Below, piece after piece: positions 6,576 through 15,592 of a DNA stretch of 37,515 bases. Under the pieces are notes generated by a model, which saw only the letters and a list, made by a program, of their open reading frames with translations, made no database searches and was not told where the DNA came from. Both the position numbers and the translations under genes were made by a program. Origin of the DNA: an uncultured Bacteroidales bacterium. Its GTDB lineage: Bacteria > Bacteroidota > Bacteroidia > Bacteroidales > Paludibacteraceae. Each line of letters starts with the position of its first letter. Within the stretch, counting starts at the first letter, position 1. Where the stretch lies: NCBI GenBank assembly GCA_902792535.1, contig CADAZU010000022.1, forward strand, positions 1 to 37,515. Direction: 5' to 3'.

Positions 6576-9101
6576 ATGCAGCTAAAAGAACTGATAGAAG
6601 AAAAGACGTTTGAGCAACGGGATGAGGTCTGTCCGGGGTGTCAGAATAAGTGCCAGGTTCGGTGCTATACGTTTGGGAACGGTCGCACGTATTTCTCGGG
6701 CAATAACTGTGAGCGGGTTTATTCCAACCATGCGGAGGACGCGCGGCAAGGCGTGAACATGTTTGAGGAGAAATACAAGATGTTGTTTGCGTCCGGCAAG
6801 GAGGGTGCAAAGGTCCATACCGCTCCGCTAAATGGGCAGGCAACTCCTGTCTCCGCCGGACATCAGATTACTATCGGTATTCCGCGTGGGTTGGGGATGT
6901 ATGAGAATTGGCCGTTCTGGCGGACGTTTTTCGCTTGTTGCGGGATACGGACGGTATTGAGCGGCGTGAGTACGAACAGGTTGTACGAGAAAGGCGTTCG
7001 GACGATTGTAGCAGATAATATCTGTTTTCCTGCCAAACTGATGCACGGACATGTGATGGATCTGATCAACAAAGGCGTGGATCGTATTTTCTATCCGTGG
7101 GTGGTTTATGAGCGCGCGGAGGACGAGAAAGCCAAGAATAGTTTCAACTGTCCGATCGTCAGCGGCTACTCGGATGTGCTGAAAAGTTCCATCCGTCCTG
7201 AGGAGAAATACAATGTGCCGCTCGATGCTCCCACTATTTCGTTCAAAGATGAGGAACTGCTGCGGAGTTCGCTCATAGAATACGTCGGGAAAGTACTAAG
7301 TGACCAAGTACCAAGAACGAAGGAAATTGTGAACGCGGCTGTGACGCAAGCGATTGAGGCGCAAAAGGAATATCTGGAGGCCTTGGAGCGGCGGGATTTA
7401 GAGGTGCTTGAACAAGCTAAGAAAGACGGAAGGATGGTCATTTTGCTTGCTGCGCGGCCGTATCATATCGATCCGTTAATTCAGCATAAGATAGCCGATG
7501 CGATCGCTACAATGGGTATTGACGTGGTGACGGAGAATATCGCTACCCACGAAGGGCAAGGTGTGTATGACGAGATCAACGCTTTGTGTCAATGGTCATA
7601 TCCGAATAGGATATTCAAGGCAGCGCATTTTGTGGGCAACAGCGATTACAAAGGTTTGCATATGGTGCAACTGACTTCGTTCGGTTGCGGACCCGATGCG
7701 TTTATCTTGGACGAAGTGCGAGGGATTTTAGGACGCTACGGCAAGAACCTGACCGTGCTGAAAATCGACGATGTGAATAACATCGGTTCTTTGCGGCTGC
7801 GGGTGCGGTCGCTGGTGGAAAGCGTGAAGGGAAGTGACCAAGGTACCAAGTACCAAGTACAAAAATCCAGCAAGCCTTGGACGACGAAGCCGTTTGAGGC
7901 GGAAGACAAAGAGCGAGTGATATTAGCGCCTTATTTCGCAGAGGGATATAATGAGTTTCTGCCGACGATTTTTGGCTTGGCGGGATATAAGTTAGTGCCG
8001 CTTCCGATGGGGACGCAAGCCGATGCAGAGGAAGGGCTGCGGAGTGCGAATAATGATATTTGCTACCCGGCGACGATAGTGGTTGGCAGTTTGTTGCGGG
8101 CTCTCAAATCAGGTGCGTATGACCTGAATAATACGGCTGTTTCGATCACGCAGACCGGAGGTCAATGCCGCGCCAGCAATTATTATTCGCTGATCAAGAA
8201 TGCGCTTGTGGCAGCAGGCATGAGCCAAGTGCCGGTAATCTCGGTTGCCATCGGTCCGGACCAGAAGAACGCGCAGCCGGGATTTACGATCAAATGGAGC
8301 GCATTGATCCGCCCTACATTAGAGGCATTGTATTTCGCGGACGCTTTGGCAAAATTATATTATCCGGCTGCGCCGCGGGAGAAAGAGCAGGGTAGTGCGC
8401 GCAAACTATACGACCATTATTTGGAGGCTGTGCAACCGCTGCTCGCCAAACGCAATTACCGCGGAATGCGGCGAATGATGGCGGAAGCGGTGGAGGCTTT
8501 TGATGCGATTTGTGACCATTCGAAGAAAGTGCCGCAAGTTGGAGTAGTCGGAGAGATATACGTCAAATACAATTCGTTTAGCAATAAGGAGGTTATGAAT
8601 TGGCTTATTGCGCACGGGGTAGAGGTGGTGCCTCCGGCTATTACGGGATTTTTCTCCACCTCTATTCCAAACGCGTATATCTTTCAAAACCAGCATATCC
8701 GAAAGGACGGTTTGAAGCCCTGGCAGGCACGAATACTGAACCGCGTGTTGCGACATTACGCACACGTGTACGACCGGATCTGTGCGCCGTATCCGTACTA
8801 TCGTCCGTTCTCGGATATCATGGATGTATGGCAGTCGAGCCGAAAAGTGATCAACTCGGCAGCGGATTTCGGAGAAGGGTGGTTCTTGCCGGGCGAGATA
8901 TGTGAGTTAGCCGAAAGCGGCGTGAAGAAAGTGGTGTCGCTGCAGCCTTTCGGGTGCATTGCCAACCATATTATCAGCAAAGGAATCGAACGGCGGTACA
9001 AAGATCTATACCCGGATTTGTCTTTGCTGTTCCTGGATTTCGACGCCGGAACAAGCGAGGCAAACGTTGTGAACAGGTTGCATTTTTTAATTGATAACTA
9101 A
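6576..9101 (+). CDS. DUF2229 / HgdB-like CoA-enzyme activase partner
   Basis: This 841-residue protein looks like the C-terminal half of the large activase-related proteins found in clostridia and Bacteroidales. A cysteine-rich N-terminus (C19, C22, C26, C30 and C45, in VCPGCQNKCQVRC and NNCERV) could bind an Fe-S cluster. A DUF2229 region follows (IGIPRGLGMYENWPF, then VADNICFPAKLMHGH). The rest is related to the HgdB/FldB dehydratase subunits (RPYHIDPLIQHK; TQTGGQCRASNYYSLIKN; VGEIYVKYNSFSN; LQPFGCIANHI). The start is ATG at 6576, 41 bases after the first activase gene and probably in the same transcript. Repeat-encoded inserts lie at residues 239-248 and 419-430, which look like inter-domain linkers. 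Whether it dehydrates a hydroxyacyl-CoA or only supports another enzyme is not clear from sequence. Confidence 0.85.
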   Translation: MQLKELIEEKTFEQRDEVCPGCQNKCQVRCYTFGNGRTYFSGNNCERVYSNHAEDARQGVNMFEEKYKMLFASGKEGAKVHTAPLNGQATPVSAGHQITIGIPRGLGMYENWPFWRTFFACCGIRTVLSGVSTNRLYEKGVRTIVADNICFPAKLMHGHVMDLINKGVDRIFYPWVVYERAEDEKAKNSFNCPIVSGYSDVLKSSIRPEEKYNVPLDAPTISFKDEELLRSSLIEYVGKVLSDQVPRTKEIVNAAVTQAIEAQKEYLEALERRDLEVLEQAKKDGRMVILLAARPYHIDPLIQHKIADAIATMGIDVVTENIATHEGQGVYDEINALCQWSYPNRIFKAAHFVGNSDYKGLHMVQLTSFGCGPDAFILDEVRGILGRYGKNLTVLKIDDVNNIGSLRLRVRSLVESVKGSDQGTKYQVQKSSKPWTTKPFEAEDKERVILAPYFAEGYNEFLPTIFGLAGYKLVPLPMGTQADAEEGLRSANNDICYPATIVVGSLLRALKSGAYDLNNTAVSITQTGGQCRASNYYSLIKNALVAAGMSQVPVISVAIGPDQKNAQPGFTIKWSALIRPTLEALYFADALAKLYYPAAPREKEQGSARKLYDHYLEAVQPLLAKRNYRGMRRMMAEAVEAFDAICDHSKKVPQVGVVGEIYVKYNSFSNKEVMNWLIAHGVEVVPPAITGFFSTSIPNAYIFQNQHIRKDGLKPWQARILNRVLRHYAHVYDRICAPYPYYRPFSDIMDVWQSSRKVINSAADFGEGWFLPGEICELAESGVKKVVSLQPFGCIANHIISKGIERRYKDLYPDLSLLFLDFDAGTSEANVVNRLHFLIDN
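7290..7318 (+). repeat. In-frame AAGTACT/AAGTGACC repeat, DUF2229 protein
   Basis: Three units encode V-L-S-D-Q-V-P-R-T-K after the DUF2229 region, in the same frame as in korA. Confidence 0.82.
7831..7862 (+). repeat. Second in-frame repeat, DUF2229 protein
   Basis: AAGTGACC, AAGGTACC, AAGTACC and AAGTAC units encode G-S-D-Q-G-T-K-Y-Q-V-Q-K in the linker before the HgdB-like part. Confidence 0.82.
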
Positions 9102-9114
9102 AGATAAAGAGTTT

Positions 9115-9732
9115 ATGGTAAATGACTCCATGGAGTTGCGTATCCGCGAGGTGGCGCAAGAGTTATTTTTCAAGCAGGGTTATGCTGCGACTTCCACGAC
9201 GCAGATAGCTCACGAAGTGGGTTGCACACAGGCGCTTGTGCATTATTACTACCGGACGAAGGAGAACCTCTTCCGTCAGATTTTTCTGGAGCAGATAGAA
9301 GCGGCATTGAATGTCATCAGCCGCTCGCTGGTGAGTGAGGAGAATTTTGAGAATTTCCTAAGGTCGGCTATCTCGCTGTATTTCGACGCGCTGATGCAAA
9401 ATCCGCGGTTGCCGTATTTCGTGCTGGAAGAGTTAGCCAACAATCCCGAGCGGCGTAAGTATCTACGGGAGAATTTCGTGAAGAAACCAAGCTACGCGAT
9501 GCTGTATATGCATCTGGAGGCACGCGTGAAAGCGGAGCAACAGGCGGGTCGGTTAGCAAAAATTGATGCGTTCGATATCATGATGTCCGTGGCGTCGCTC
9601 ACGGTGTTCACTTTTATTTCGTTGCCTATGTACCAAGACTTGCTCGCCCGGACGGACGAGCAAGTGCATGACTTCATCCAACATCGAAAGGAGGAAGTGA
9701 CTCGCTTTGTACTACAAGGTTTGCGACCTTAA
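9115..9732 (+). CDS. TetR/AcrR-family transcriptional regulator
   Basis: The product has 205 residues from the ATG at 9115; a second ATG at 9130 is also possible. The N-terminal helix-turn-helix is typical of TetR: REVAQELFFKQGYAATST, then TQIAHEVGCTQALVHYYYRT, then KENLFRQIF. The rest is helical and lacks a recognisable ligand signature. It lies 13 bases after the DUF2229/HgdB gene and should be co-transcribed with it, a common arrangement for autoregulated metabolic operons. The 24-base near-palindrome over the promoter at 4646-4676 is the best operator candidate in the window. Its stop codon overlaps that of the convergent DUF975 gene (CTTAA at 9728-9732). Confidence 0.88.
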   Translation: MVNDSMELRIREVAQELFFKQGYAATSTTQIAHEVGCTQALVHYYYRTKENLFRQIFLEQIEAALNVISRSLVSEENFENFLRSAISLYFDALMQNPRLPYFVLEELANNPERRKYLRENFVKKPSYAMLYMHLEARVKAEQQAGRLAKIDAFDIMMSVASLTVFTFISLPMYQDLLARTDEQVHDFIQHRKEEVTRFVLQGLRP

Positions 9733-10397
9733 GCTACTTGCGCAGCCTGTTTGGCTTCGTATTCGGCTTTGACATCCTCGTAGAAGTGTGCGTACGTCGT
9801 GGTCATGTACGGCTCCAACCATAGTAAGCCAATACCGCAAGTGAAGATTGCCAAAAAAATCCAGCCGATGAAGGTCAGTTCGAGCACGAACAGCTGCCAT
9901 TTATGACCACGCATCATCAGACGGCTAGTGCGGAGCACTTCGCGCGCACTCATTTCGGGGTAGTCGTGGATGACAAAGGGTATCATGCCATACGCCAGAC
10001 CAAGAATAATCGTGCCGATCATTAAGGTCGGAATGAGTACGACGACTAAAACCAAGGTCATTAATAGACCTGCAACGAAGTACTTGCTCCAGTTCGCAGC
10101 GAAATCTTTGAAGCAAAAAGAGATATAACTGCCCTCTAATTCCTCGCGTCGCGCATAGCGCAGAAGCAGATTGTAGAACGCGAACTGCAATGGAACGGCG
10201 ATAAGGAGCGACAGTACTAGCATGGTACACGATCCGAAAATGGAATACATCTCTTCTCCAAAACTACCGGACAACATAGTCGGTGAGGAGCACAACGAAA
10301 CGATAGCAAACACGATCAAGGTGACAAGAGCCATTTCGTTCCAACGACCTTTCAAGGTCTCTCGCGCCTGAGCGCGATACTCAGAATACATTTTCAT
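9729..10397 (-). CDS. DUF975 family membrane protein
   Basis: A 222-residue integral membrane protein. It has a short basic start (MKMYSEYRAQARETLKGRW), as in the DUF975 family, and about four to six hydrophobic segments: LVTLIVFAIVSLC, LVLSLLIAVPLQFAF, LLMTLVLVVVLIPTLMIG and FIGWIFLAIFTCGIGLLWL. Family members are of unknown function in the inner membrane. It is the last gene of the operon that begins with kdtA, 34 bases after rsgA. Its stop overlaps that of tetR on the other strand, so neither gene has room for an ordinary terminator between them. Confidence 0.75.
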   Translation of the reverse strand: MKMYSEYRAQARETLKGRWNEMALVTLIVFAIVSLCSSPTMLSGSFGEEMYSIFGSCTMLVLSLLIAVPLQFAFYNLLLRYARREELEGSYISFCFKDFAANWSKYFVAGLLMTLVLVVVLIPTLMIGTIILGLAYGMIPFVIHDYPEMSAREVLRTSRLMMRGHKWQLFVLELTFIGWIFLAIFTCGIGLLWLEPYMTTTYAHFYEDVKAEYEAKQAAQVA

Positions 10398-10431
10398 AAA
10401 AGTGAAATTTAAATTGTTTGTTATTAGGGTT

Positions 10432-11379
10432 TTATCTGTATTTGGCTTCGTCGCAGTCGCCTAAAAGCGAGAGGTACGACTCATAGCGGCTCATAGCAAT
10501 CTCTCCGTGCTCTACGGCTTCGATCACCGCGCAACCGGGTTCGTTGGTGTGCGTGCAGTTGTTGAAACGGCAGTCCGCGCTTACCCGGAATATCTCGCGG
10601 AAATAATGGGATACCTCTTCTTTGGACATATCAACCGACCCGAACCCTTTGATCCCCGGGGTGTCAATCACCGCGCCGTCCGGCAGGAAATACATTTCGC
10701 TGAAGGTGGTGGTGTGCATACCTTTGTCGTGCGCGTTGGATATCTTACCTGTGCGGGTGAGTTCTTTGCCGAAAAGGGCATTCAGAAGGGTACTTTTACC
10801 GACGCCCGAATTGCCGGAGAGCAGGGTAGTTTTGCCTGCCAAAAGAGGTAAAATATCTGATGGATGAAGGCTGATCGCCGATAGCTCTATCGTTTCGTAA
10901 CCGATTGATTCATATAGCGAACGCAGTTCTGCGAGTTGAGCTAATTCGTCCTCGTTCAGCAAATCCACCTTATTAAAGATAAGGATCGCGCGCACGCGAT
11001 ACGCTTCGCAGGTAGCGAGGAAACGGTCAATAAAAGTCGTGGAAGTAGCCGGATGGTTGACGGTTACGATGAGCGCCACTTGGTCGATATTGGCTGCCAG
11101 AATATGGCTCTCTTTGCTGAGATTCGTGGAGCGGCGGATGATATAATTGCGCCGCGGCTCTACCTCTGTAATCCAAAAGACGCTGTGTCCTTGGTCACTT
11201 TGTACTTTGTCACTTAGTACTTCAACCCAGTCTCCCACGGCGACAGGGTTGGTCGTACGAATACCGCGAATGCGGAAATTGCCTTTGATATGACATTCCA
11301 CACTCAAACCATCGTCCATCCGGACGATGTAACTGCTACCCGTTGACTTAATGACTAATCCGCGCACTTTGTAGTCCAA
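10432..11379 (-). CDS. rsgA: Ribosome small-subunit-dependent GTPase A
   Basis: RsgA helps the 30S subunit mature and is a circularly permuted GTPase. The 315 residues begin with an OB-fold ([20 protein letters not shown]), followed by G4 (IFNKVDLL), then G1 ([17 protein letters not shown]), then G3 (DTPGIKGFG). A C-terminal zinc knuckle follows with spacing C-x4-C-x-H-x5-C ([14 protein letters not shown]). The start is ATG at 11379, five bases after frr. Residues 53-64 ([11 protein letters not shown]) are encoded by the same repeat family seen in the kor-activase genes and fall in an OB-fold loop. Confidence 0.95.
   Translation of the reverse strand: MDYKVRGLVIKSTGSSYIVRMDDGLSVECHIKGNFRIRGIRTTNPVAVGDWVEVLSDKVQSDQGHSVFWITEVEPRRNYIIRRSTNLSKESHILAANIDQVALIVTVNHPATSTTFIDRFLATCEAYRVRAILIFNKVDLLNEDELAQLAELRSLYESIGYETIELSAISLHPSDILPLLAGKTTLLSGNSGVGKSTLLNALFGKELTRTGKISNAHDKGMHTTTFSEMYFLPDGAVIDTPGIKGFGSVDMSKEEVSHYFREIFRVSADCRFNNCTHTNEPGCAVIEAVEHGEIAMSRYESYLSLLGDCDEAKYR
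11188..11222 (-). repeat. In-frame AAGTAC(T/A)AAGTGAC repeat in rsgA
   Basis: Read on the coding strand, four units encode [11 protein letters not shown]. Orientation and frame relative to the gene match the copies in korA and the activase genes. Confidence 0.85.
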
Positions 11380-11384
11380 CGCGA

Positions 11385-11948
11385 CTATACCGTCATGATT
11401 TCTTTTTCCTTGGCTGCGTAGAGTGCATCAACTTTTGCGATGTATTTATCGTGGGTCTTCTGCATCTCTTCCTCGGCGTCTTTCTCGATGTCCTCGCTCA
11501 GTCCGTTCTTGACGAGTTTCTTGAACTCCTCGATAGCATCGCGGCGGGCATTTCGGATCGACATCTTGGCGTTCTCTGCTTCGGCTTTGCATTGCTTGCA
11601 GAGCTCGCGGCGGCGTTCCTCGGTCAGCGGCGGAAGAATCAGACGGATCGTTTCTCCGTTGTTGGATGGCGCAAGTCCGATGTTGGAATTGATGATAGCG
11701 CGCTCGATCTCGCTGATGAGTTTCTTCTCCCACGGCGTGATGGCGATCGTGCGTGCGTCCGGCGTTGTGACCGTTGCGCAAGAACTCAGCGGCGACATCG
11801 TGCCGTAGTACTCGATTTTGATCGGGTCCAAGATACGCGGGTTGGCTTTACCTGCACGGATGTGCTGAAGGGTGTCGTCCAAGTGAGCGACAGCAGACTG
11901 CATTTGCTCTTCGGCTGCAGATTCTAATAATTCGAGTTCGTCTTCCAT
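11385..11948 (-). CDS. frr: Ribosome recycling factor
   Basis: RRF works with EF-G to split ribosomes after termination. The 187 residues match the family length. They carry the characteristic [14 protein letters not shown], the YYG(T)[10 protein letters not shown] segment, [15 protein letters not shown] and the basic helix [19 protein letters not shown]. The start is ATG at 11948. Gaps of four and five bases to pyrH and rsgA show co-transcription; the pyrH-frr order is common across bacteria. Confidence 0.97.
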   Translation of the reverse strand: MEDELELLESAAEEQMQSAVAHLDDTLQHIRAGKANPRILDPIKIEYYGTMSPLSSCATVTTPDARTIAITPWEKKLISEIERAIINSNIGLAPSNNGETIRLILPPLTEERRRELCKQCKAEAENAKMSIRNARRDAIEEFKKLVKNGLSEDIEKDAEEEMQKTHDKYIAKVDALYAAKEKEIMTV

Positions 11949-11952
11949 ATTG

Positions 11953-12657
11953 TTAGATTTTTACGAGAGTTCCAATGGGCTCTCCGTTGATTACTTTTTC
12001 GAGGTTGCCGGCTTGATCCATGTTAAAGACATAGATCGGCAGCCCGTTCTCTTTTGCCATGGCGGTAGCGGTCAAGTCCATCACTTTCAGTCCGCGGCGG
12101 ATCACTTCGTCGTACGTGATCTCGTTGAACTTGGTAGCGGTGGGATCTTTCTCCGGGTCGGCGGTATAGATTCCGTCCACGCGGGTTCCTTTGAGCATCA
12201 CATCGGCTTTGATCTCCAGCGCGCGGAGGGACGAACCGGTGTCGGTGGTGAAATAAGGTGCACCTGTTCCGCCGGCAAGAATGACCACATTGCCTTTCTC
12301 CAGCAGCCGGATTGCTTTGGCAGGGCTGTAGAAATCGCCTATAGGCTCCATGCGGATGGAGGTCAGTACGCGTACGGGTTGACCGATTGCTTCGAGTGCC
12401 GAAGCTAATGCTAAAGCATTGATGACGGTCGCTAACATACCCATCTGGTCGCCTTTGACGCGGTCGAAACCTTTCTGCGCACCGCTTAAACCGCGGAAGA
12501 TATTTCCTCCGCCGATGACGATACCCACTTGCACGCCTTTCGCCGCAATCGCTTTCACTTGCTCGGCGTATTCCGCCAGATGCACGGTGTCAATTCCTTG
12601 TTTGCTTGCACCCGCCAGGCTCTCGCCGGAGAGTTTTAATAAAATGCGTTTAAACAT
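11953..12657 (-). CDS. pyrH: UMP kinase
   Basis: PyrH phosphorylates UMP to UDP with ATP. The 234 residues from the ATG at 12657 begin FKRILLKLSGESLAGAS, as in other bacterial UMP kinases. They continue with the GIVIGGGNIFRG glycine loop, DQMGMLATVINALAL and the nucleotide-binding GGTGAPYFTTDTGSSLRA. The frame stays open well upstream of this ATG, but that part overlaps the carbonic anhydrase gene and is not used. It sits four bases after that gene and four before frr. Confidence 0.96.
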   Translation of the reverse strand: MFKRILLKLSGESLAGASKQGIDTVHLAEYAEQVKAIAAKGVQVGIVIGGGNIFRGLSGAQKGFDRVKGDQMGMLATVINALALASALEAIGQPVRVLTSIRMEPIGDFYSPAKAIRLLEKGNVVILAGGTGAPYFTTDTGSSLRALEIKADVMLKGTRVDGIYTADPEKDPTATKFNEITYDEVIRRGLKVMDLTATAMAKENGLPIYVFNMDQAGNLEKVINGEPIGTLVKI

Positions 12658-12661
12658 AGTT

Positions 12662-13189
12662 TTATTCTTTGTACCAACTTGCGTACATGGCGTAGTTGTT
12701 GGCAATGGTTTTGTTGATCTCTTCGGTCTGCGCGGGGTCGGCTTTCTTGATAAACTTCGCCGGCACGCCGCCCCATATCTCATGAGGACCGATCTGCGTT
12801 CCTTTGAGCACCAGCGCTCCTGCTGCCACGATGGCTCCTTCTCCCACATGCGCGCCGTCGAGTAGGGTAGAACCCATTCCGATGAGTGCGTAGTCATCTA
12901 CATCGGCGCCGTGGATGGTGACGTTGTGTCCGACGGACACGTAGTCACCGAGGGTGATGGTCGATTTCTTATATAAGGTGTGGAGCACAGCTCCGTCCTG
13001 GATGTTGCAATGCTTGCCGATGGTGATCGTGTTCACGTCTCCGCGCAGCACGGAGTTGAACCACAGGCTCGTTCCTTCGCCCACCGTCACATCGCCAACA
13101 ACGGTGGCATTCTCTGCCATGAACACGTCGTCAGCAATGCGCGGGGTGAGGATCTCGCCGTTTCGATTGATGATCTTAACTAAAGCCAT
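12662..13189 (-). CDS. Gamma-class carbonic anhydrase-like protein
   Basis: A 175-residue left-handed beta-helix protein of the YrdA/PaaY/Cam type. Hexapeptide repeats run from about residue 27 to 140. The residues that bind metal or substrate in this family are present: R in LRGDVN, NIQDGAVLH, GHNVTIHG. The C-terminal helix contains NNYAMYASWYKE. Family members hydrate CO2 or act on acyl-CoA; which applies here is not decidable. It lies one base from tpiA and four from pyrH in the long operon. Confidence 0.88.
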   Translation of the reverse strand: MALVKIINRNGEILTPRIADDVFMAENATVVGDVTVGEGTSLWFNSVLRGDVNTITIGKHCNIQDGAVLHTLYKKSTITLGDYVSVGHNVTIHGADVDDYALIGMGSTLLDGAHVGEGAIVAAGALVLKGTQIGPHEIWGGVPAKFIKKADPAQTEEINKTIANNYAMYASWYKE

Positions 13190-13190
13190 A

Positions 13191-13943
13191 TTATCGTGCA
13201 GCGATGATAGCGAGGAATTTCTCTGCTACGAGAGCAGCTCCGCCGATCAGACCGCCGTCGATATCCGGGCAAGCGAACAGCTCTGCTGCGTTCTTCTCGT
13301 TGCAGCTTCCGCCGTAGAGGATCGTGGTGTCTTCAGCTGCCTCTTTGCCGTATTTCTCAGCTACGAGGCTACGGATGTATGCGTGAATCTCCTCTGCTTG
13401 TGCTGGAGTAGCGGTCAGACCTGTTCCGATCGCCCATACCGGCTCGTAAGCGAGGGTGATGTTCTTCCACTCCTCTGCGGAAAGACCGAATACGGAACCT
13501 TCGAGTTGTGCTTTTACTACCTCGTTCTGCTTGCCTGCCTCGCGCTCCTCTTTTACCTCGCCGATGCAGAAGATCACTTTCAGACCGTTTGCCAAAGCCA
13601 GACGCACTTTCTCTGCCAGCATCTCATAGCTCTCTGCGTAGTACTGACGACGCTCGGAGTGACCGAGGATGACGTACTCTGCTCCGGTGGATTTGACCAT
13701 CTCTGCGGAAACTTCTCCGGTGTATGCGCCCTTCTCGTGGTCTGCGCAGTTCTCTGCGGCAACCTTGATCGGCGAACCTTTGAGCAGCTCTGCTACGGTA
13801 GCCAGATGGATAAACGGCGTACCGATCACCACGGCGCATGAGGGGTTCTTTACTGCTTCTTTCAACTCGGTAGCCAAAGCTACACCTTCCTGCAGGTTCT
13901 TGTTCATTTTCCAGTTACCTGCAACCATTTTAATTCTTGCCAT
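13191..13943 (-). CDS. tpiA: Triosephosphate isomerase
   Basis: TpiA interconverts dihydroxyacetone phosphate and glyceraldehyde-3-phosphate. The 250 residues contain the substrate lysine in [10 protein letters not shown], the catalytic histidine in [10 protein letters not shown], the catalytic glutamate in [15 protein letters not shown], and the phosphate loop [11 protein letters not shown] and GGLIGGAAL. The gene lies three bases after the DoxX-like gene, an association seen in other Bacteroidales. Confidence 0.97.
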   Translation of the reverse strand: MARIKMVAGNWKMNKNLQEGVALATELKEAVKNPSCAVVIGTPFIHLATVAELLKGSPIKVAAENCADHEKGAYTGEVSAEMVKSTGAEYVILGHSERRQYYAESYEMLAEKVRLALANGLKVIFCIGEVKEEREAGKQNEVVKAQLEGSVFGLSAEEWKNITLAYEPVWAIGTGLTATPAQAEEIHAYIRSLVAEKYGKEAAEDTTILYGGSCNEKNAAELFACPDIDGGLIGGAALVAEKFLAIIAAR

Positions 13944-13946
13944 ATT

Positions 13947-15047
13947 CTATAATTGTTTTAAGTTATGCTTTTCTGTAATTATTCCGTTTTGCACGACGAT
14001 CATACCCGGATTGGCGCGCACGATCGTTTTCAACGTCACGGGGTCGGTATAGCAGAAAACGCGCTCTGCGGTCTCTTCGTCCCAACCCATTTGCTGCGCA
14101 AAATCATATATGTCTTCTTCGCCGGATCCGGTTAAGCAATACACCGACGAGATACCGACGAGATACCGTGCTATCTTTTGCGCTTGCTCCAGGTTGGTCT
14201 TTTTGAGGTCGTACATAATAATCAGCGTCACGGGTTCTTCGCTCTCCAGAATGTCAAATGTGATGTCCTCAAAGTCCATGGTCATAATCTCGAAGTCATG
14301 AATCGGCGCTTCGAAGCCTTTCTTGACCAGCACGGATTTCTGATCCACAAAAGTCCATGTGGTGTCGCCTTTGGGGTAGTTTTCCAATGTGAACTCCTGC
14401 TGCACGCCGTCTTTCTCGTAGATCAGCGTCGTCTCATACACATCCGGTTCGGCGTCGTCCGGAATCTCCATCAGTTCAGGGATGTTATTTCCTATTTTGT
14501 ACGGACGGAAGTCCATCGGCGGCAGATGGGTGTAACTGTATCCCATAATACCAGCAACTGCTCCAGCTCCGAGGATAGCGATACATAACTCTCCCCACCA
14601 GCTGAAGGTCTGCGGGATCGCTTTGCGGCAGAAGAGCAGAATGATTACCAGACTCAGAAAAACGATGTTTTTCCAGAATGTCTGCCAGTTGGTCAACACG
14701 AGTGCGTCGCCGAAACAGCCGCAGTCGGAGACAGGATTCGTCAGCGCGATCCACAGCGTCAGCGGCGTCATGACCAGATAGAAAGCCAGCGAGAGCCAAC
14801 TCGTCCAGTTCGTGCGCACGTTGAACAGCATACACACGCCCAGCAGCCATTCCACCAAGATCAGACACACGGCGGCTACTCCTGCCAGCGGCAGCAAATC
14901 CGTAAAGAACCCGCCGAACGCCTTGAGGTAATCCTCAATCTTATAAACCGTTCCCAGCGGGTCAACCGCTTTCACAAAACCCGAGAAAAGGAACGTGAGC
15001 GCGAGCAATGTGCGGCTGATGGAGCCGATGATATGTTTAGCCTTCAT
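13947..15047 (-). CDS. DoxX/MauE-like membrane protein with C-terminal extension
   Basis: The product has 366 residues. The N-terminal half is a four-helix membrane domain (LLALTFLFSGFVKAVDPLG; DCGCFGD with a CGC redox-like motif; IVFLSLVIILLF), as in DoxX/MauE proteins. One more membrane segment follows, then a soluble domain of about 190 residues that resembles a thioredoxin-like fold seen in Bacteroidetes DoxX proteins; that fold assignment is tentative. A role in periplasmic redox or thiol chemistry is inferred. Its start overlaps the end of the DUF1599 gene by 11 bases. Residues 293-303 (YLVGISSVY) are encoded by a repeat also present in gltX. Confidence 0.75.
   Translation of the reverse strand: MKAKHIIGSISRTLLALTFLFSGFVKAVDPLGTVYKIEDYLKAFGGFFTDLLPLAGVAAVCLILVEWLLGVCMLFNVRTNWTSWLSLAFYLVMTPLTLWIALTNPVSDCGCFGDALVLTNWQTFWKNIVFLSLVIILLFCRKAIPQTFSWWGELCIAILGAGAVAGIMGYSYTHLPPMDFRPYKIGNNIPELMEIPDDAEPDVYETTLIYEKDGVQQEFTLENYPKGDTTWTFVDQKSVLVKKGFEAPIHDFEIMTMDFEDITFDILESEEPVTLIIMYDLKKTNLEQAQKIARYLVGISSVYCLTGSGEEDIYDFAQQMGWDEETAERVFCYTDPVTLKTIVRANPGMIVVQNGIITEKHNLKQL
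14141..14170 (-). repeat. CGGTATCTCGT tandem repeat in the DoxX-like gene
   Basis: Two and a half copies of an 11-base unit. 23 bases (14148-14170) are identical to 32374-32396 in gltX but are read in a different frame there. Confidence 0.85.
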
Positions 15048-15573
15048 AGTGTATCAAATCAAAAATTGCGTAGTTGATAATATCGAAATAATTGCCTTCC
15101 ACGCCTTCGGAAGCAATCGTTTTGCCTTTGTGGTCCAAGATCGTTTTGATGCGGATGATTTTTGCGAAAATCATATCCACGATGCCTTCTTTGGACATCT
15201 CGCGCCATGCTTCGCCGTAGTCGTGGTTCTTGCGCATCATCAGTTCTTTGGCTTCGCCAAGCACTTTGTCGTAGTGCTTCATGGCTTCTTCGTTGCTCAT
15301 GTCCACGCCGTCTGCATACCCTTCCCGCTCTTGAATGATGGCGGTAATACCATAATTAACGATCGCGCGCAAGTTACCCTCTATATCGTCGCCTACCAGA
15401 CTCACGCCCGTCTCTTGACGTTGCCGGATGTTGCAGGCTTTGATGTAGAGTTGGTCGGTAATGCCGTGCAGACGGAAGATCCGCCACGATGCGCCGTAGT
15501 CCTGCATCTTGTCCACGAAGATCGTCCGGCATTTGGCGGTCACTTCATCGAATTGTTTGTTTGTATCTGCCAT
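15037..15573 (-). CDS. DUF1599 (nucleotide-modification-associated) protein
   Basis: A 178-residue soluble protein made of two copies of one domain. KMQDYGASWRIF (from residue 22) matches KNHDYGEAWREM (from about 115), and DIEGNLRAIVNYGI matches GVEGNYFDIINYAI. This is the DUF1599 family, whose members occur in phages and bacteria and have been linked to nucleotide modification; its biochemical role is not established. Next to the DoxX-like gene and tpiA it forms a block often seen in Bacteroidales. The start is ATG at 15573, 19 bases after hisS. Confidence 0.82.
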   Translation of the reverse strand: MADTNKQFDEVTAKCRTIFVDKMQDYGASWRIFRLHGITDQLYIKACNIRQRQETGVSLVGDDIEGNLRAIVNYGITAIIQEREGYADGVDMSNEEAMKHYDKVLGEAKELMMRKNHDYGEAWREMSKEGIVDMIFAKIIRIKTILDHKGKTIASEGVEGNYFDIINYAIFDLIHYEG

Positions 15574-15592
15574 TTTCTACAGTTTACGATTT

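Noticed and set aside
12658-12897. Longer PyrH N-terminus
   Set aside because: It runs inside the carbonic anhydrase gene; UMP kinases start at the FKRILLKLSGE segment.
12954-13841. A 295-codon open frame antisense to tpiA and the carbonic anhydrase gene
   Set aside because: The forward-strand enzymes are certain; the antisense product is Cys/Leu-rich noise.
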